This document shows positions 44,627 to 53,513 of a stretch of DNA of 64,000 bases, piece after piece. The notes beneath the pieces were generated by a model. That model was given only the letters and a program-made list of their open reading frames with translations, did not search any database and was not told the DNA's origin. Source of the stretch: Nitrospinae bacterium bin107 (lineage in GTDB: Bacteria; UBA8248). The stretch spans positions 1 through 64,000 of the forward strand of contig MPNJ01000016.1 of assembly GCA_002238965.1 (NCBI GenBank). Reading direction: 5' to 3'. The position numbers and the translations under genes are program-made. Each line of letters opens with the position of its first letter. Within the stretch, counting starts at the first letter, position 1.

Positions 44627-45115
44627 ATGCCGGAACCGTCCAGTTTCGCCTTCACGACATATTACGACGAGCGGAAAAACGTCCTCGTTAATGAGGTGCG
44701 AGTCGCCGCCGCTTACACGCCTACGGAAGACTCTCCCGCCCCCGCTTTTCAGGAATACGAGGCGATTTGGGATACGGGAGCGACGCGCACCGTGATTACC
44801 AGGCGGGTGGTGGAGGATTGCAATCTCAAAGCCATAGGCATGAGCCGGGTGCGAGGCGTCAACGATGTCCGCTCGGCCGAGGCGTATTTGATCAATATCC
44901 GCCTGCTGAACGATGTGGAATTCGGCAATCTGCGAGTCATCGGAAACGAACGGTTGAGTGGCGGCGCGGATGTCCTGATCGGTATGGACATCATCGGCGC
45001 GGGCGACTTTGCGGTCAGCAACTACCAAGGGCGCACGACGTTTACCTTTCGCTGCCCTTCGCAAGAGCGAATCGACTTCCTGCCTCCCGAAGAACGGCCC
45101 CCGGAGTACCGCTAG
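44627..45115 (+). CDS. Retropepsin-like aspartic protease domain protein
   Basis: A 162-residue protein with a retroviral-type aspartyl protease signature: hydrophobic-hydrophobic-DTGA (I47 W48 D49 T50 G51 A52) near the N-terminal third and DVLIGMDIIG in the C-terminal half. One such domain dimerises to form an active site in other families. No signal peptide is visible, so it should be cytoplasmic. Immediately follows the DUF5678-like gene without a gap. Confidence 0.8.
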   Translation: MPEPSSFAFTTYYDERKNVLVNEVRVAAAYTPTEDSPAPAFQEYEAIWDTGATRTVITRRVVEDCNLKAIGMSRVRGVNDVRSAEAYLINIRLLNDVEFGNLRVIGNERLSGGADVLIGMDIIGAGDFAVSNYQGRTTFTFRCPSQERIDFLPPEERPPEYR

Positions 45116-45169
45116 AAGTGACCGATTTCCGTATTTTCGGTTGATGTGTTTTCACGATCTCTTTGTGGC

Positions 45170-45249
45170 CTCCCGCACACGAGGTTTACGACGACCTCCA
45201 GATCGGACAAGCGCATATCGAACAAGCGTGTCGCGAGGTTGTGGGGTGA
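45170..45249 (+). pseudogene. Remnant of a second copy of the E1 3' end
   Basis: From 45181 the frame reads EVYDDLQIGQAHIEQACREV-VG-stop, 20 of 22 residues identical to the C-terminus of the E1 gene (44164-44229), mostly with synonymous third-base changes. Just upstream the sequence CCCGCACAC still matches but carries two extra bases, so the frame is broken. The rest of the gene is missing. It looks like an old, diverged copy rather than a recent duplication. Confidence 0.8.
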
Positions 45250-45406
45250 AAGTCACAACCGTCCCTGCGGGCTAGTCTCAATAGAAAAAATCAGGTTTAA
45301 TGTTTCCACAGCCGTGTTCTCATCGCCCTGCGTGATATGTTGTTGGTCAGATTCATCGAACAATTGCGCGCCCTGATCGCGAATTGAAATCGCGAGGAGT
45401 TCTCCG

Positions 45407-47134
45407 ATGCTCACCAAGCTCACAGCCCGCAACTTCAAGCGCTTCGACGAGGTCGAAGTCGAGTTGGGGAACCCGGTGGTGTTCATCGGCCCGAACAATT
45501 CGGGGAAAACCTCCGCAATGCAGGCTCTGGCTCTTTGGGATATCGGCCTCAAGCGCTGGAACGAGAAATACTCCGGGAAACGCACCCCGCAGAATCGACC
45601 GGGCGTCACCATCAACCGCAGGGACCTCCTCGCTATTCCCGTTCCGAGAGCAGCTCTTTTGTGGCGTGAACTCCATACCCGGGTAGTACGAAAAATCGCA
45701 GGAAGTCAGCAAACGAATAACGTACGAATCGATCTCATCGTCGAGGGCGTTAGTCGAGACAAGAAGTGGACTTGCGGCTTAGAATTCGACTATGCGAACC
45801 CCGAATCGTTTTATTGTAGACCGCTCCGTCGAGGCGAGGGCAAGACGCCGAAACGAATGCCGATTCCAGAAGAAGCCGCAACGACGCATATCGCTTTACT
45901 TCCCCCCATGTCAGGTCTGGCGGCTACGGAAACTCGGCTCGACCAAGGCGCTATTAACGTGCGGGTGGGAGAAGGGCGTACGGCGGAAGTGTTGCGAAAT
46001 CTTTGCTACAAAATTCAAAATGAGACTCCCGAACTGTGGGAAAAATTAGTGAGTCAGATCAGTGATCTCTTCGGCTCCGAACTCGCGGAACCACGCTATG
46101 TGGAAGAGCGGGGAGAAATTTTGATGGAATATCGAGAGCATGGGACAAGTCTCGATCTGTCATCCAGCGGACGCGGTTTGCAACAAATTCTGTTGATACT
46201 GGCGTACATGTATGCGAATCCTGGAGCGATTATCCTTTTGGACGAACCCGACGCGCACCTCGAAATTCTCCGGCAGAGTCAAATCTACAAGCTGATCACA
46301 GATGTCGCAGAGGAACGTGGTAACCAGATCATCGCGGCGAGCCATTCGGAAGTTCTTTTGAATGAAGCCGCAGGTAAAGATATGGTCATTGCCTTCGTCG
46401 GACCTCCTCACCGCATCGACGACAAAGGAAGCCAGGTGCAAAAAGCGCTCCGTGAAATTGGGTTTGATCAGTATTATCAAGCCCAGCAGACCGGTTGGGT
46501 TCTTTATCTCGAAGGTTCAACGGATTTAGCGATATTACGGGCTTTAGCCGAGCGCCTAGACCATGAGAGGGCGATGAAGGCTTTGGAACGGCCTTTCGTA
46601 CATTATGTTGGCAATCAGCCGTTACAGGCTGCGCAACATTATCACGGTCTTCGAGAAGCCTGCTCGGATTTGAAGGGTGTAGCTCTTTTCGACCGCTTGC
46701 AAGCGGGTATGCCGGAAAGCGGTGATCTTGAGTGCTTGATGTGGCGAAAGTGCGAAATCGAAAACTATTTCTGCACTCGGGCGACCTTGGAAGCTTATGC
46801 GCGAGGCTCAGCGGACTTAGAAGAACAGAGCCTCTTCACACTGCAAGTTGATAGGCGGCTTGAAGCGATGCGGGGTGCTATCATCGACATTGAAGGCGCC
46901 TTAGAAAGACTCGATAGAGGATCGCCATGGGGAGACGACATCAAGGCGAGTGATGACTTCCTCACGCCGTTGTTCAAGACTTATTTCGACACACTCGAAT
47001 TGCCCAACCTCATGGCCAAGAAGCAGTTTTACGAGCTCGCCTCCCATGTTCCCGAAGAGGAAATCGATACCGAGATCGCTGAAAAGCTGGATGCGATTGT
47101 CCGAGTTGCGGAGAGCGCCAAGCCTGAGTGTTGA
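45407..47134 (+). CDS. OLD-like AAA ATPase with a TOPRIM-type C-terminal region
   Basis: A 575-residue protein. The N-terminal ABC-type ATPase has Walker A GPNNSGKT (residues 28-35), signature region LSSSGRGLQ (about 240), Walker B IILLDEPDAHL and switch SHSEVLL. After about residue 360 comes VLYLEGSTDLAIL, a TOPRIM Glu/Asp-type motif, then 'CEIENYF', as in OLD- and DUF4435-type nucleases. Such ATPase-nucleases occur in phage-defence loci (OLD, Gabija GajA, PARIS); no standard partner lies beside this one. Neighbours are a gene remnant, MITE-like repeats and a pentapeptide protein, so this is an accessory position. Confidence 0.8.
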   Translation: MLTKLTARNFKRFDEVEVELGNPVVFIGPNNSGKTSAMQALALWDIGLKRWNEKYSGKRTPQNRPGVTINRRDLLAIPVPRAALLWRELHTRVVRKIAGSQQTNNVRIDLIVEGVSRDKKWTCGLEFDYANPESFYCRPLRRGEGKTPKRMPIPEEAATTHIALLPPMSGLAATETRLDQGAINVRVGEGRTAEVLRNLCYKIQNETPELWEKLVSQISDLFGSELAEPRYVEERGEILMEYREHGTSLDLSSSGRGLQQILLILAYMYANPGAIILLDEPDAHLEILRQSQIYKLITDVAEERGNQIIAASHSEVLLNEAAGKDMVIAFVGPPHRIDDKGSQVQKALREIGFDQYYQAQQTGWVLYLEGSTDLAILRALAERLDHERAMKALERPFVHYVGNQPLQAAQHYHGLREACSDLKGVALFDRLQAGMPESGDLECLMWRKCEIENYFCTRATLEAYARGSADLEEQSLFTLQVDRRLEAMRGAIIDIEGALERLDRGSPWGDDIKASDDFLTPLFKTYFDTLELPNLMAKKQFYELASHVPEEEIDTEIAEKLDAIVRVAESAKPEC

Positions 47135-47174
47135 GTTACACCAGCATTGCCATGGGCTGGAACTTCCTATCTTC

Positions 47175-47529
47175 GGAGTTGTTAAAAAATCCCTGAGTTC
47201 GTGATTTGTCGTATGGGCCCGACAAATGAAAGAGGATACACCACTCCCCCCTTGAGGGTCGGTCTTTCCCCTCGGGAAGACCGACAGTGAACTGAGGGCG
47301 CAAGCCCGCAAGCGAACTGGTGGGGGGTAGTATTCGAAATGTATCACAACTCGCGATACACCCCCCACCGATTCAGCCTTCGCACAAACCGCTCGGCTTC
47401 ATCGACTCCCCCTCAAGGGGGGAGTGATTCTTTTCTCTCTCGTTTGTTGGCGATGCTATTCAGGGCGAAGTCCGCAACTACGCTGGCGGTGGTGAATCCC
47501 GAGTGAGAAGGGACATTTCCAACAACTCC
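47175..47529. mobile_element. Composite MITE-like element, copy 2
   Basis: Ends are GGAGTTGTTAAAAAATCCC and its imperfect inverse (GGACATTTCCAACAACTCC). The palindromic core 47242-47426 starts CACTCCCCCCTTGAGGG and ends with its inverse, and contains CTGAGGGCGCAAGCCCG in the left arm. It fills most of the gap between the OLD-like gene and the pentapeptide gene. Confidence 0.65.
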
Positions 47530-47640
47530 TTGTAGGGGCGGTTCGCCACTCCTCGTTTCTTTGCCATCCCTCGCTCTTTTCCGTAATGTGAATCGTTGCG
47601 ATTTTGAAAACGAAGAATTGGCAGGGATAGTTCAAGATGA

Positions 47641-49194
47641 ATGAGAAAAGAGATGAAACCGGACATGGTTGAACGCATCATGAAATATCCAATGTGGTGC
47701 GGAGCAGGCTGGATTGTTTTACTCGGTGTTGTGGCTTGGCTTTTCCAAAGTTGGCCGGGAGGTTTCTGGGGTTGGCTAGGGGTCTCATGGGAATGGTTGC
47801 GGGAGACGCCGGGTGGTTATGAATCGGCCTCGACGACGATTCGCAATCTCGGCTTGTTCGCCGCCGCGCCTTTTGCTTTATGGTTCGCCTACTGGCGCGC
47901 CAGGGTTGCAGATCGTCAATCCAAAACAGCGCAGGAAAGTCTACTGAACGAACGCTACCAGAAAAGCGCGGAGATGCTCGGTCATCCCGATATCGGGTCT
48001 GTTCGTATCGGCGGCATTCACGCTCTGGCTCGTCTCGCCAGTGAGTCCCCGGAAACTTTCCATCTGCCGGTTATGCAGCTTTTCGCCGCATTTGTCGTAG
48101 ACCGGACGAGAGGAGAAACAGCGGCGCAAGTCGGATTGATTACGGATTCAGAAAAGCCTGGAACCGAAGAAAGACGTAAAGCGGAATCCGAAAGTTCCGG
48201 AAAGGAAGTAGACGATACGGGTGAAGATTATCGACGAAATATCGAGTCCGCATCGGCGGAGTTTTTCGGTCCGTTCTTTGCTGCCGACAGGGAAGTCGGA
48301 CCGGTTCCCGGATTGGCGAAGGATGTGGAAGAGGTCATGAATCAAATCGCACAACGGAGCCAAAAGCAAATTGCTCTGGAGGGCAAGGAAGCATTCAGGA
48401 TGAATCTCGCCGATGCGTCTCTGCATGGGCTTATCTTTCATGAGGCGGATTTTTCTAATTTCGACTTCACAAAAGCGGATTTGCGTCGTGTGCGGGGCTG
48501 GCGGGCTCGCCTCACTAGCGCTGTTCTTCCAGGTGCTGATTTAAGTGGTGCAAATATGAACGGCGCTGATTTTCGCGATGCCGACATGAGGCGCGTGAAC
48601 CTTACTGCAGCTAGGCTAGAGGGTGCGGACATTAGAAATGCCAAGCTTGGTCTCGTTGATTTGGTAGGTCAAAACCTTTGGAAGGGATCCATTTTCCCCT
48701 CGAAACTGGTAGGCACTCTTTTAGGCGGAGCAGACTTGAGAGGAGCCGATTTGGGCAGGGCGGATATGCGCGGAGCGTCATTAGGAGGCGCGAAACTCGA
48801 TACTGCGAATCTTGGCGGAGCGAACTTGAACGGAGCGGATTTGAGGGCAGCAAGTTTGAGAGACGCACATCTTGGCGGAGCCGATCTGGGCAACGCAAAT
48901 CTCGGTGGTTCAGGCGCTGACCTGAGCAGAGCCGACCTAACGGGCGCAAATCTGGCGAGCGCGAACCTCGGCAACGCGAACTTGGCTGGCGCATATCTCA
49001 GTGATGTGAACGTAAGCGGTGCCGATTTTTCCAACGATTGGAGGAGTGGAACCGCATCTCCAGCACACGGCTTGACGCAACAGCAACTCGATCAGACGAC
49101 AGCGGACCCGAGTAACCCGCCCGATTTAGATGGTGTCCTTGACCCCGAAACGGGCGAGCAACTGGAATGGCGCGGAAAACCCCTCAACGAATGA
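47641..49194 (+). CDS. Pentapeptide-repeat membrane protein
   Basis: A 517-residue protein with two N-terminal hydrophobic segments (about residues 18-37 and 68-90), a conserved region RIGGIHALARLASESPETFHLPVMQLFAAFV, and a C-terminal right-handed beta-helix of A(D/N)LxG pentapeptides from about residue 255 to 475. A short tail follows. Similar membrane pentapeptide proteins are widespread and their function is unknown. ATG at 47641 is the first start of the frame; 47653 is a possible alternative. Confidence 0.83.
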   Translation: MRKEMKPDMVERIMKYPMWCGAGWIVLLGVVAWLFQSWPGGFWGWLGVSWEWLRETPGGYESASTTIRNLGLFAAAPFALWFAYWRARVADRQSKTAQESLLNERYQKSAEMLGHPDIGSVRIGGIHALARLASESPETFHLPVMQLFAAFVVDRTRGETAAQVGLITDSEKPGTEERRKAESESSGKEVDDTGEDYRRNIESASAEFFGPFFAADREVGPVPGLAKDVEEVMNQIAQRSQKQIALEGKEAFRMNLADASLHGLIFHEADFSNFDFTKADLRRVRGWRARLTSAVLPGADLSGANMNGADFRDADMRRVNLTAARLEGADIRNAKLGLVDLVGQNLWKGSIFPSKLVGTLLGGADLRGADLGRADMRGASLGGAKLDTANLGGANLNGADLRAASLRDAHLGGADLGNANLGGSGADLSRADLTGANLASANLGNANLAGAYLSDVNVSGADFSNDWRSGTASPAHGLTQQQLDQTTADPSNPPDLDGVLDPETGEQLEWRGKPLNE

Positions 49195-49250
49195 CATTCC
49201 ACACTAACTAAACCACATCACTTTCGACAATAGAGATGATCTGCAGTTAA

Positions 49251-49285
49251 AGAAGGGCGGCTCGCGAGCCGCCCCTACAAAATTG
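49251..49285. repeat. Small palindromic repeat (GGCGGCTCGCGAGCCGCCCC type)
   Basis: A short perfect palindrome GGCGGCTCGCGAGCCGCC followed by CCTACAAAATTGTT, of the same class as the TGTAGGGGC repeats at 876-908 and 47531-47550. Confidence 0.5.
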
Positions 49286-49361
49286 TTAAAAGCGGATCAA
49301 GGATCCCCTGGCCGTTTAGAACGGGATAAAATCTGGAGCCGCGCTCTCTGTTCCATCTCCA

Positions 49362-49799
49362 TCAACACCATTTCGGGCGGCGTCCGCCGCGGTAGGGCAG
49401 GGCGTGGCCGGTGGCGAGTAGCAGCGTGGCGAGGTCGCGCCCGTCCGCCAGCAGTACGCTCGCCACGACGCGGCGGCCGAACTTGCCGTGCGTCACGTTG
49501 ATGAGCCAGACCTGCTCGCCGATGACGCCCCGCACGAAATCGCGCGCGGCGAGGCCCCTCCGGCGCTCGTACTCGCCGCACTTGGGCCGCCTGATCTCGG
49601 GCGTGTCGACGCCGCGCACCCGCACGTTGGTCTGCGCGATGAGGCCCGGCCAAACCCTGGCCTCGACCTTCACGGTGTCGCCGTCGAGCACTCTCGTCAC
49701 GCGCGCGGGCACGCGCTGCTCGAACGCCGCCGCGTTGGCCGCGAGGGCAAGGGCCAAGGTGATGATTCCGCATGTGATGAAACGGGTCTGGTAGCGCAT
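49362..49799 (-). CDS. SNase-like (thermonuclease family) exported protein
   Basis: A 145-residue protein with an N-terminal signal peptide (about 1-23, ending ANAAA) and a staphylococcal-nuclease-like OB-fold: VTRVLDGDTV, RVRGVDTPEI (catalytic Arg, Asp and Glu region) and a later GRRVVASVLL Arg. It could be a periplasmic nuclease, but many such short proteins lack tested activity. The ATG at 49799 has GAGGAG upstream; a longer frame to 49976 adds unlikely sequence. Confidence 0.8.
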   Translation of the reverse strand: MRYQTRFITCGIITLALALAANAAAFEQRVPARVTRVLDGDTVKVEARVWPGLIAQTNVRVRGVDTPEIRRPKCGEYERRRGLAARDFVRGVIGEQVWLINVTHGKFGRRVVASVLLADGRDLATLLLATGHALPYRGGRRPKWC

Positions 49800-50066
49800 C
49801 TCGGGTCTCCTCGTGTTCCTCGTGTGGTGTCCTCGTGCAGCAGATGGGTCTCGCAAAAAGATTACAGGAGAAAAAGGGATTTGCGAACGGGAGCATGATT
49901 GGGGGAGACGCTTCTTTTTCAGGGTTGCTTCTCGAGCCTTGAGCGGGCGTTCCCGGAATCGCCTGCACCGAGACAAAAGCGCAGCCGGATTGCGCCGGTG
50001 GCGCCTTCGCTAGATTCAAAACGCGGCAATCGCTCCTTCTTCGGCCGCGGCGAACACTCGTTTATC
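49800..50066. other. Intergenic region, nothing recognised
   Basis: Between the SNase-like start and the MITE-like element no RNA gene, clear ORF or repeat is visible, beyond the ribosome-binding and promoter region of the SNase-like gene. Confidence 0.45.
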
Positions 50067-50422
50067 GGGGTTGTTGACAAAGACCCCTTTTCAGGGAGTA
50101 GAAAGGACGCCCCTCTCGACTGGAAAAGCAACCTCCCCTACCCCCCCTTGTCAGGGCTGTTGAGAAACCTCACAAAAGGAGCGCGGTGAATTTCACTCCC
50201 CCCTTGAGGGGGAGTCGAAGAGCTGAGGGCGTAAGCCCGAAAGCGATTCGGTGGGGGGTATAACTCGGAGTGGCGATAAAACGTGATTCACCCCCCACCG
50301 AATCGGCCTTCGCATAAACCGCTCGGCCTCTTCGACTCCCCCTCAAGGGGGGAGTGGTTGTTGGGGGGCTCTGCAAGGGGAGAATGGTTTGGCGCGATCC
50401 GTAAGGACTTTTCAACACCCCC
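50067..50422. mobile_element. Composite MITE-like element, copy 3
   Basis: Ends GGGGTTGTTGACAAAGACCC (50067-50087) and inverse GGACTTTTCAACACCCCC (50405-50422). The inner palindrome (50194-50356) matches copies 1 and 2 and has the same orientation as copy 2. It also contains a half copy of the CCCCCCTTGTCAGGG repeat at about 50135-50153, as in 586-708. Confidence 0.65.
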
Positions 50423-50553
50423 TCCTCGCCCGGACTTGATCGTCCCGCCGGAATGACGGTCAAAACTGCATTTCCTCCCGCCCCGGTCGACGCCGTGTAC
50501 GCATCTGCCCGCATTTGCGGTGATCGTGTTCTCGGAGTGGCGGGGTATGATGG

Positions 50554-50581
50554 GAAGGCCCTCCGTCGGCCTTCGGTTTTT
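50554..50581 (+). terminator. Possible rho-independent terminator
   Basis: Perfect seven-base stem GAAGGCC/GGCCTTC with a seven-base loop followed by GGTTTTT. No gene ends just upstream on the plus strand, so it may be a relic of a lost gene. Confidence 0.4.
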
Positions 50582-50660
50582 CAGGTGTCGAATCAGGCGC
50601 CGATCGCTGGAGGCGGGTGGCCGCTCCGTCGAGGTGCCGATCATGAATAATGCAAATAAT

Positions 50661-50822
50661 AATTTCCGTAAATTCCGATAAAATTAGATAAATTCACGGG
50701 GTTTTTCGATAATTTTCCGGCTATTTTTTTCTTGGGAAAAGGCGCTGCGGAATCCGGGCGCAGGGGAAGTCTGCCATGGTTCGCGCCTCGCGCAATAACT
50801 GCAAATGCGGGGAATTGCGGGG
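50661..50822. repeat. Dispersed intergenic repeat, copy B
   Basis: A 162-base homologue of the segment at 4556-4718, same orientation; conserved blocks AATTTCCG, GATAAATTCACGGGGTTTTT, TCTGCCAT and the terminal ATGCGGGGAATTGCGGGG. No ORF. It ends just before the thiolase terminator. Confidence 0.7.
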
Positions 50823-50827
50823 TTGAA

Positions 50828-50854
50828 AATCCCCCGGGCGAGCGCCCGGGGGTT
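50828..50854 (-). terminator. Terminator hairpin after the minus-strand thiolase
   Basis: A perfect stem CCCCCGGGCG...CGCCCGGGGG lies just past the thiolase stop (50866). Read on the minus strand it is followed by ATTTTC. The T-run is short. Confidence 0.65.
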
Positions 50855-50865
50855 TCATGAATCGC

Positions 50866-52062
50866 TTAATTCTTGCTCAGGACGAAGACGCTGGAGACCG
50901 CGCCGGGGCCGCCGAGGGTGTGGCCGAGCGCGCGTTTCGCGCCCTTCACCTGGCGGTCGCCGCAGCGCCCCAGGAGCTGGTGCGTCAGGTCCGCCACCAC
51001 GCGCGCGCCCGTCGCGCCGATGGGATGGCCGCAGCTTTTGAGGCCGCCCGAGGTGTTCACGGGCAGCTCGCCGCCGAGTCTGCTCGCGCCGCTCTTCACG
51101 AAATCGGGCCCCTCGCCCTTCTTGACGAAGCCCAAATCCTCATAGTTCAGGATCTCCGTAATCGTAAAACAATCATGCACTTCCGCCAGGTCTATCTCCT
51201 CGCGGGGGTTCGTGACGCCGGCCTGCTCGTAGGCCTGGCGCGCGGCTTCCTGCGTGGCCTCGAAGCCGATGAAGCTGAACCTGGGGTTGAACGCGGTGGT
51301 GATGTAGCCAGTCGCGCACGAGAGACCCATGCCGTCGATCAAGACGTAGTCTTTCTTGTCGAAGCGCGATTCGGCCAGGTCCGCCCGGCAGAGCACGACC
51401 GCGGCGGCGCCGTCCGTCGTGGGGCAGCAATCATACAGGCCCAGAGGCTCCGTGACCGGCGGGGCCTTCAGGACCTGCTCCTTGGTGATCTCCTTCCTGA
51501 AGTGCGCGCGCGAGTTCAGGCTGCCGTGGTAGTGGTTCTTCACCGCCACCTCGGCGAGGTCTTCCTTATCCGCGCCGAATTCCTCGAAATACCGCCTCGC
51601 CAGAACGGCGAAACTGCCCGGCGCCGTGCGGCCCTTCGAGTACATAGGATGAAGTTTTTCAACGTGTTGCGCGACCAGGCTGCCCCGCGGCGGGACCTCG
51701 CGCATCTTCTCGGCGCCGACGGCCAGGACGACGTCGTGCATGCCTGAGGCGACGGCCATCGCCGCCATGCGGACGGCCTCCATGCCCGTGGTGCAGTAGT
51801 TCGAGACCCGCGAGACGGGCTTCGGGTAGAGGTTCAGCGCCTCTGCGAGCGAGGGTCCGCCGGTGCCGTCGAAGCCCCAGCCGAGCGGCAGATACGTGCC
51901 CAGCCACGCGGCTTCGATGTCTTCGCCGCTCACGCCTGCATCCTCATAGGCCTCGTAGGCGGCTTCCACCACGAGGTCGTTATAGCTCTGCTCGAAGAGT
52001 TCTCCGAATTTCGTGATGCCCACACCGATGATGGCGACTTTTCCGGCGATGGTTCCGCTCAT
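50866..52062 (-). CDS. SCP-x-type thiolase, second copy
   Basis: A 398-residue thiolase-fold protein with intact catalytic features: acyl Cys in NYCTTGMEAVR, VHDCFTITEI and GHPIGATG. It differs clearly from the thiolase at 26615. It lies downstream of the HMG-CoA-synthase-like/OB-fold fusion on the same strand with only 47 bases between, so the two probably form an operon and the fused OB-fold replaces the separate DUF35 protein seen in the other cluster. Substrate unknown. Confidence 0.9.
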   Translation of the reverse strand: MSGTIAGKVAIIGVGITKFGELFEQSYNDLVVEAAYEAYEDAGVSGEDIEAAWLGTYLPLGWGFDGTGGPSLAEALNLYPKPVSRVSNYCTTGMEAVRMAAMAVASGMHDVVLAVGAEKMREVPPRGSLVAQHVEKLHPMYSKGRTAPGSFAVLARRYFEEFGADKEDLAEVAVKNHYHGSLNSRAHFRKEITKEQVLKAPPVTEPLGLYDCCPTTDGAAAVVLCRADLAESRFDKKDYVLIDGMGLSCATGYITTAFNPRFSFIGFEATQEAARQAYEQAGVTNPREEIDLAEVHDCFTITEILNYEDLGFVKKGEGPDFVKSGASRLGGELPVNTSGGLKSCGHPIGATGARVVADLTHQLLGRCGDRQVKGAKRALGHTLGGPGAVSSVFVLSKN

Positions 52063-52109
52063 GGCTAACTCCTTGAAAAAAGATGTCTTTCTTCAGAAAA
52101 TATAAAGCC

Positions 52110-53513
52110 CTATTCGGCGGGGCGCAGTTTCCAGAAGTAATTATAATACCCATCGCCCTGATGGAGAAGCCTGAAAGTGAGTTCGCACTCCATTCCGATG
52201 TGGACCTCGTCTTTCACCTGGCTCGTCATCTGGCCGTAAAACCGACCGCCGCCCTCGAGTTCCACCGTAGCCATGGTGATGAAGCCCTCGGGCGATGGGG
52301 GCAGGTAGTCATGGATGAAGGTGAAGATTTTGCCCCGGCGGCCCAGTTTCCGCTCATCCCATTCATCCCGCGTACCACAGGCGTTGCAGACCTGCTGGCG
52401 GGGATACTGAAGCTCCCCGCATGAGCGGCAAACCCCCGCCATCAGGCGCATGGTCGCCCTGTTTTCCTTCCACAGGATGCTGGGCGAGGTGAAGGGCTTG
52501 ATTTCTTCCTCGGGTGATAACCCATTGAATTTCAACCATTGTCCATAGTTCGGGATGGCGCGCGCGCGCTCCACGGACCAGCCGACTCCCCGCTGCGTCC
52601 TCAGGGAATGGACCTTGTCCGTCGCTCGGAGCAGGATGGCTTCGCCACCGCTCCCGTGACCCGCGACGATGATGTGCTCGCCCGGTTCCGCGCTCTGGAG
52701 CGCATCGACGAGGGAGAGCAGAGGCGCGGCCGCTCCGGAATCCCCGAGGCGCGCGATGAGGGGGCTTTCGGGATAGGCCGAGTCGGGAAAGCCCAGTTTC
52801 CGGGCGATTGCGGCGTGGGTGCGGGCGTCTGGGGCGTAGACGAGTACGCGCGCGATGTCCTCTCTCGTGGCCCCTGTCTGGCTCAGCAGTCCCTCGACGG
52901 TGGCGACGCTCTGGCGCACATAGCCGTAGTCCTGGATGAACTTGGCGTCACCGGCGGAGACGGCTCCCTCGCCCGGCAGCCGCCACCGGTCGATGAAATC
53001 CTCAGACCATGAGTAAACCGCCTCGATCTCGGCGGCGACGTCCTCTCCCTTGCCGAGCAGCACGGCCGCCGCGCCGTCGCAAAGGCTTAATTCATCGGGA
53101 CTTCCCGGCAGCGCGGGCCTTTTCTCCGCCGCCACCACGGCCGCCGATTTGGAGGAGCCTGCTTCGATGGCGTCACACGCGGCCTTGAGCGCGGACGTGC
53201 CCGCGCGCACCGAGCCGCCTGCATCCAGGGTGAAGAGTGTTTCGGGCAGATCGGCCGCCGCCGCGAGAACGGAAGCGTTTGATTTTTCGGCGTATGGGTG
53301 GGTCGTTGAGGCGAAATAGAGGGAATCGACCTGGGAATCGCCCCAGCCCGCCGCGTTGATCAGCGCCTCCACTCCCATGGTGATGGGGTCCTCGTCGAAA
53401 CCGGCCAGCGGGCGTGAAGCCCTCCGGTTGCCGGTTCCCCATACGGCCCGCACGGTCTCTCCATCCAGGCGATGAAAGGGAATATATGCTCCCACACGTG
53501 TGATACCAGCCAT
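52110..53513 (-). CDS. HMG-CoA-synthase-like thiolase-fold protein fused to a Zn-ribbon OB-fold, catalytic residues missing
   Basis: A 467-residue two-part protein. Residues 1-340 have the thiolase/HMG-CoA synthase fold (SLCDGAAAVLLG, GHGSGGEAILL). The catalytic Cys of the ACKAGTAAL motif is replaced: the stretch reads SVRAGTSAL with Val at the Cys position. The His motif VFHTPF is VLVYAPD, and the Glu of the SESHPY motif reads STTHPY. Residues about 360-467 are a zinc ribbon (CRSCG...CNACG) and an OB-fold (FTFIHDYLPPSP). The ATG at 53513 has an AAGGAGGAG site. It is not a classical synthase; scaffold or ligand-binding role inferred. Confidence 0.83.
   Translation of the reverse strand: MAGITRVGAYIPFHRLDGETVRAVWGTGNRRASRPLAGFDEDPITMGVEALINAAGWGDSQVDSLYFASTTHPYAEKSNASVLAAAADLPETLFTLDAGGSVRAGTSALKAACDAIEAGSSKSAAVVAAEKRPALPGSPDELSLCDGAAAVLLGKGEDVAAEIEAVYSWSEDFIDRWRLPGEGAVSAGDAKFIQDYGYVRQSVATVEGLLSQTGATREDIARVLVYAPDARTHAAIARKLGFPDSAYPESPLIARLGDSGAAAPLLSLVDALQSAEPGEHIIVAGHGSGGEAILLRATDKVHSLRTQRGVGWSVERARAIPNYGQWLKFNGLSPEEEIKPFTSPSILWKENRATMRLMAGVCRSCGELQYPRQQVCNACGTRDEWDERKLGRRGKIFTFIHDYLPPSPEGFITMATVELEGGGRFYGQMTSQVKDEVHIGMECELTFRLLHQGDGYYNYFWKLRPAE

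Noticed and set aside
36142-47134. Gabija system from the UvrD helicase plus the OLD-like ATPase
   Set aside because: They are 9 kb apart, and the helicase has the C-terminal tail of housekeeping PcrA/UvrD and sits in a cell-wall/quinone gene run.
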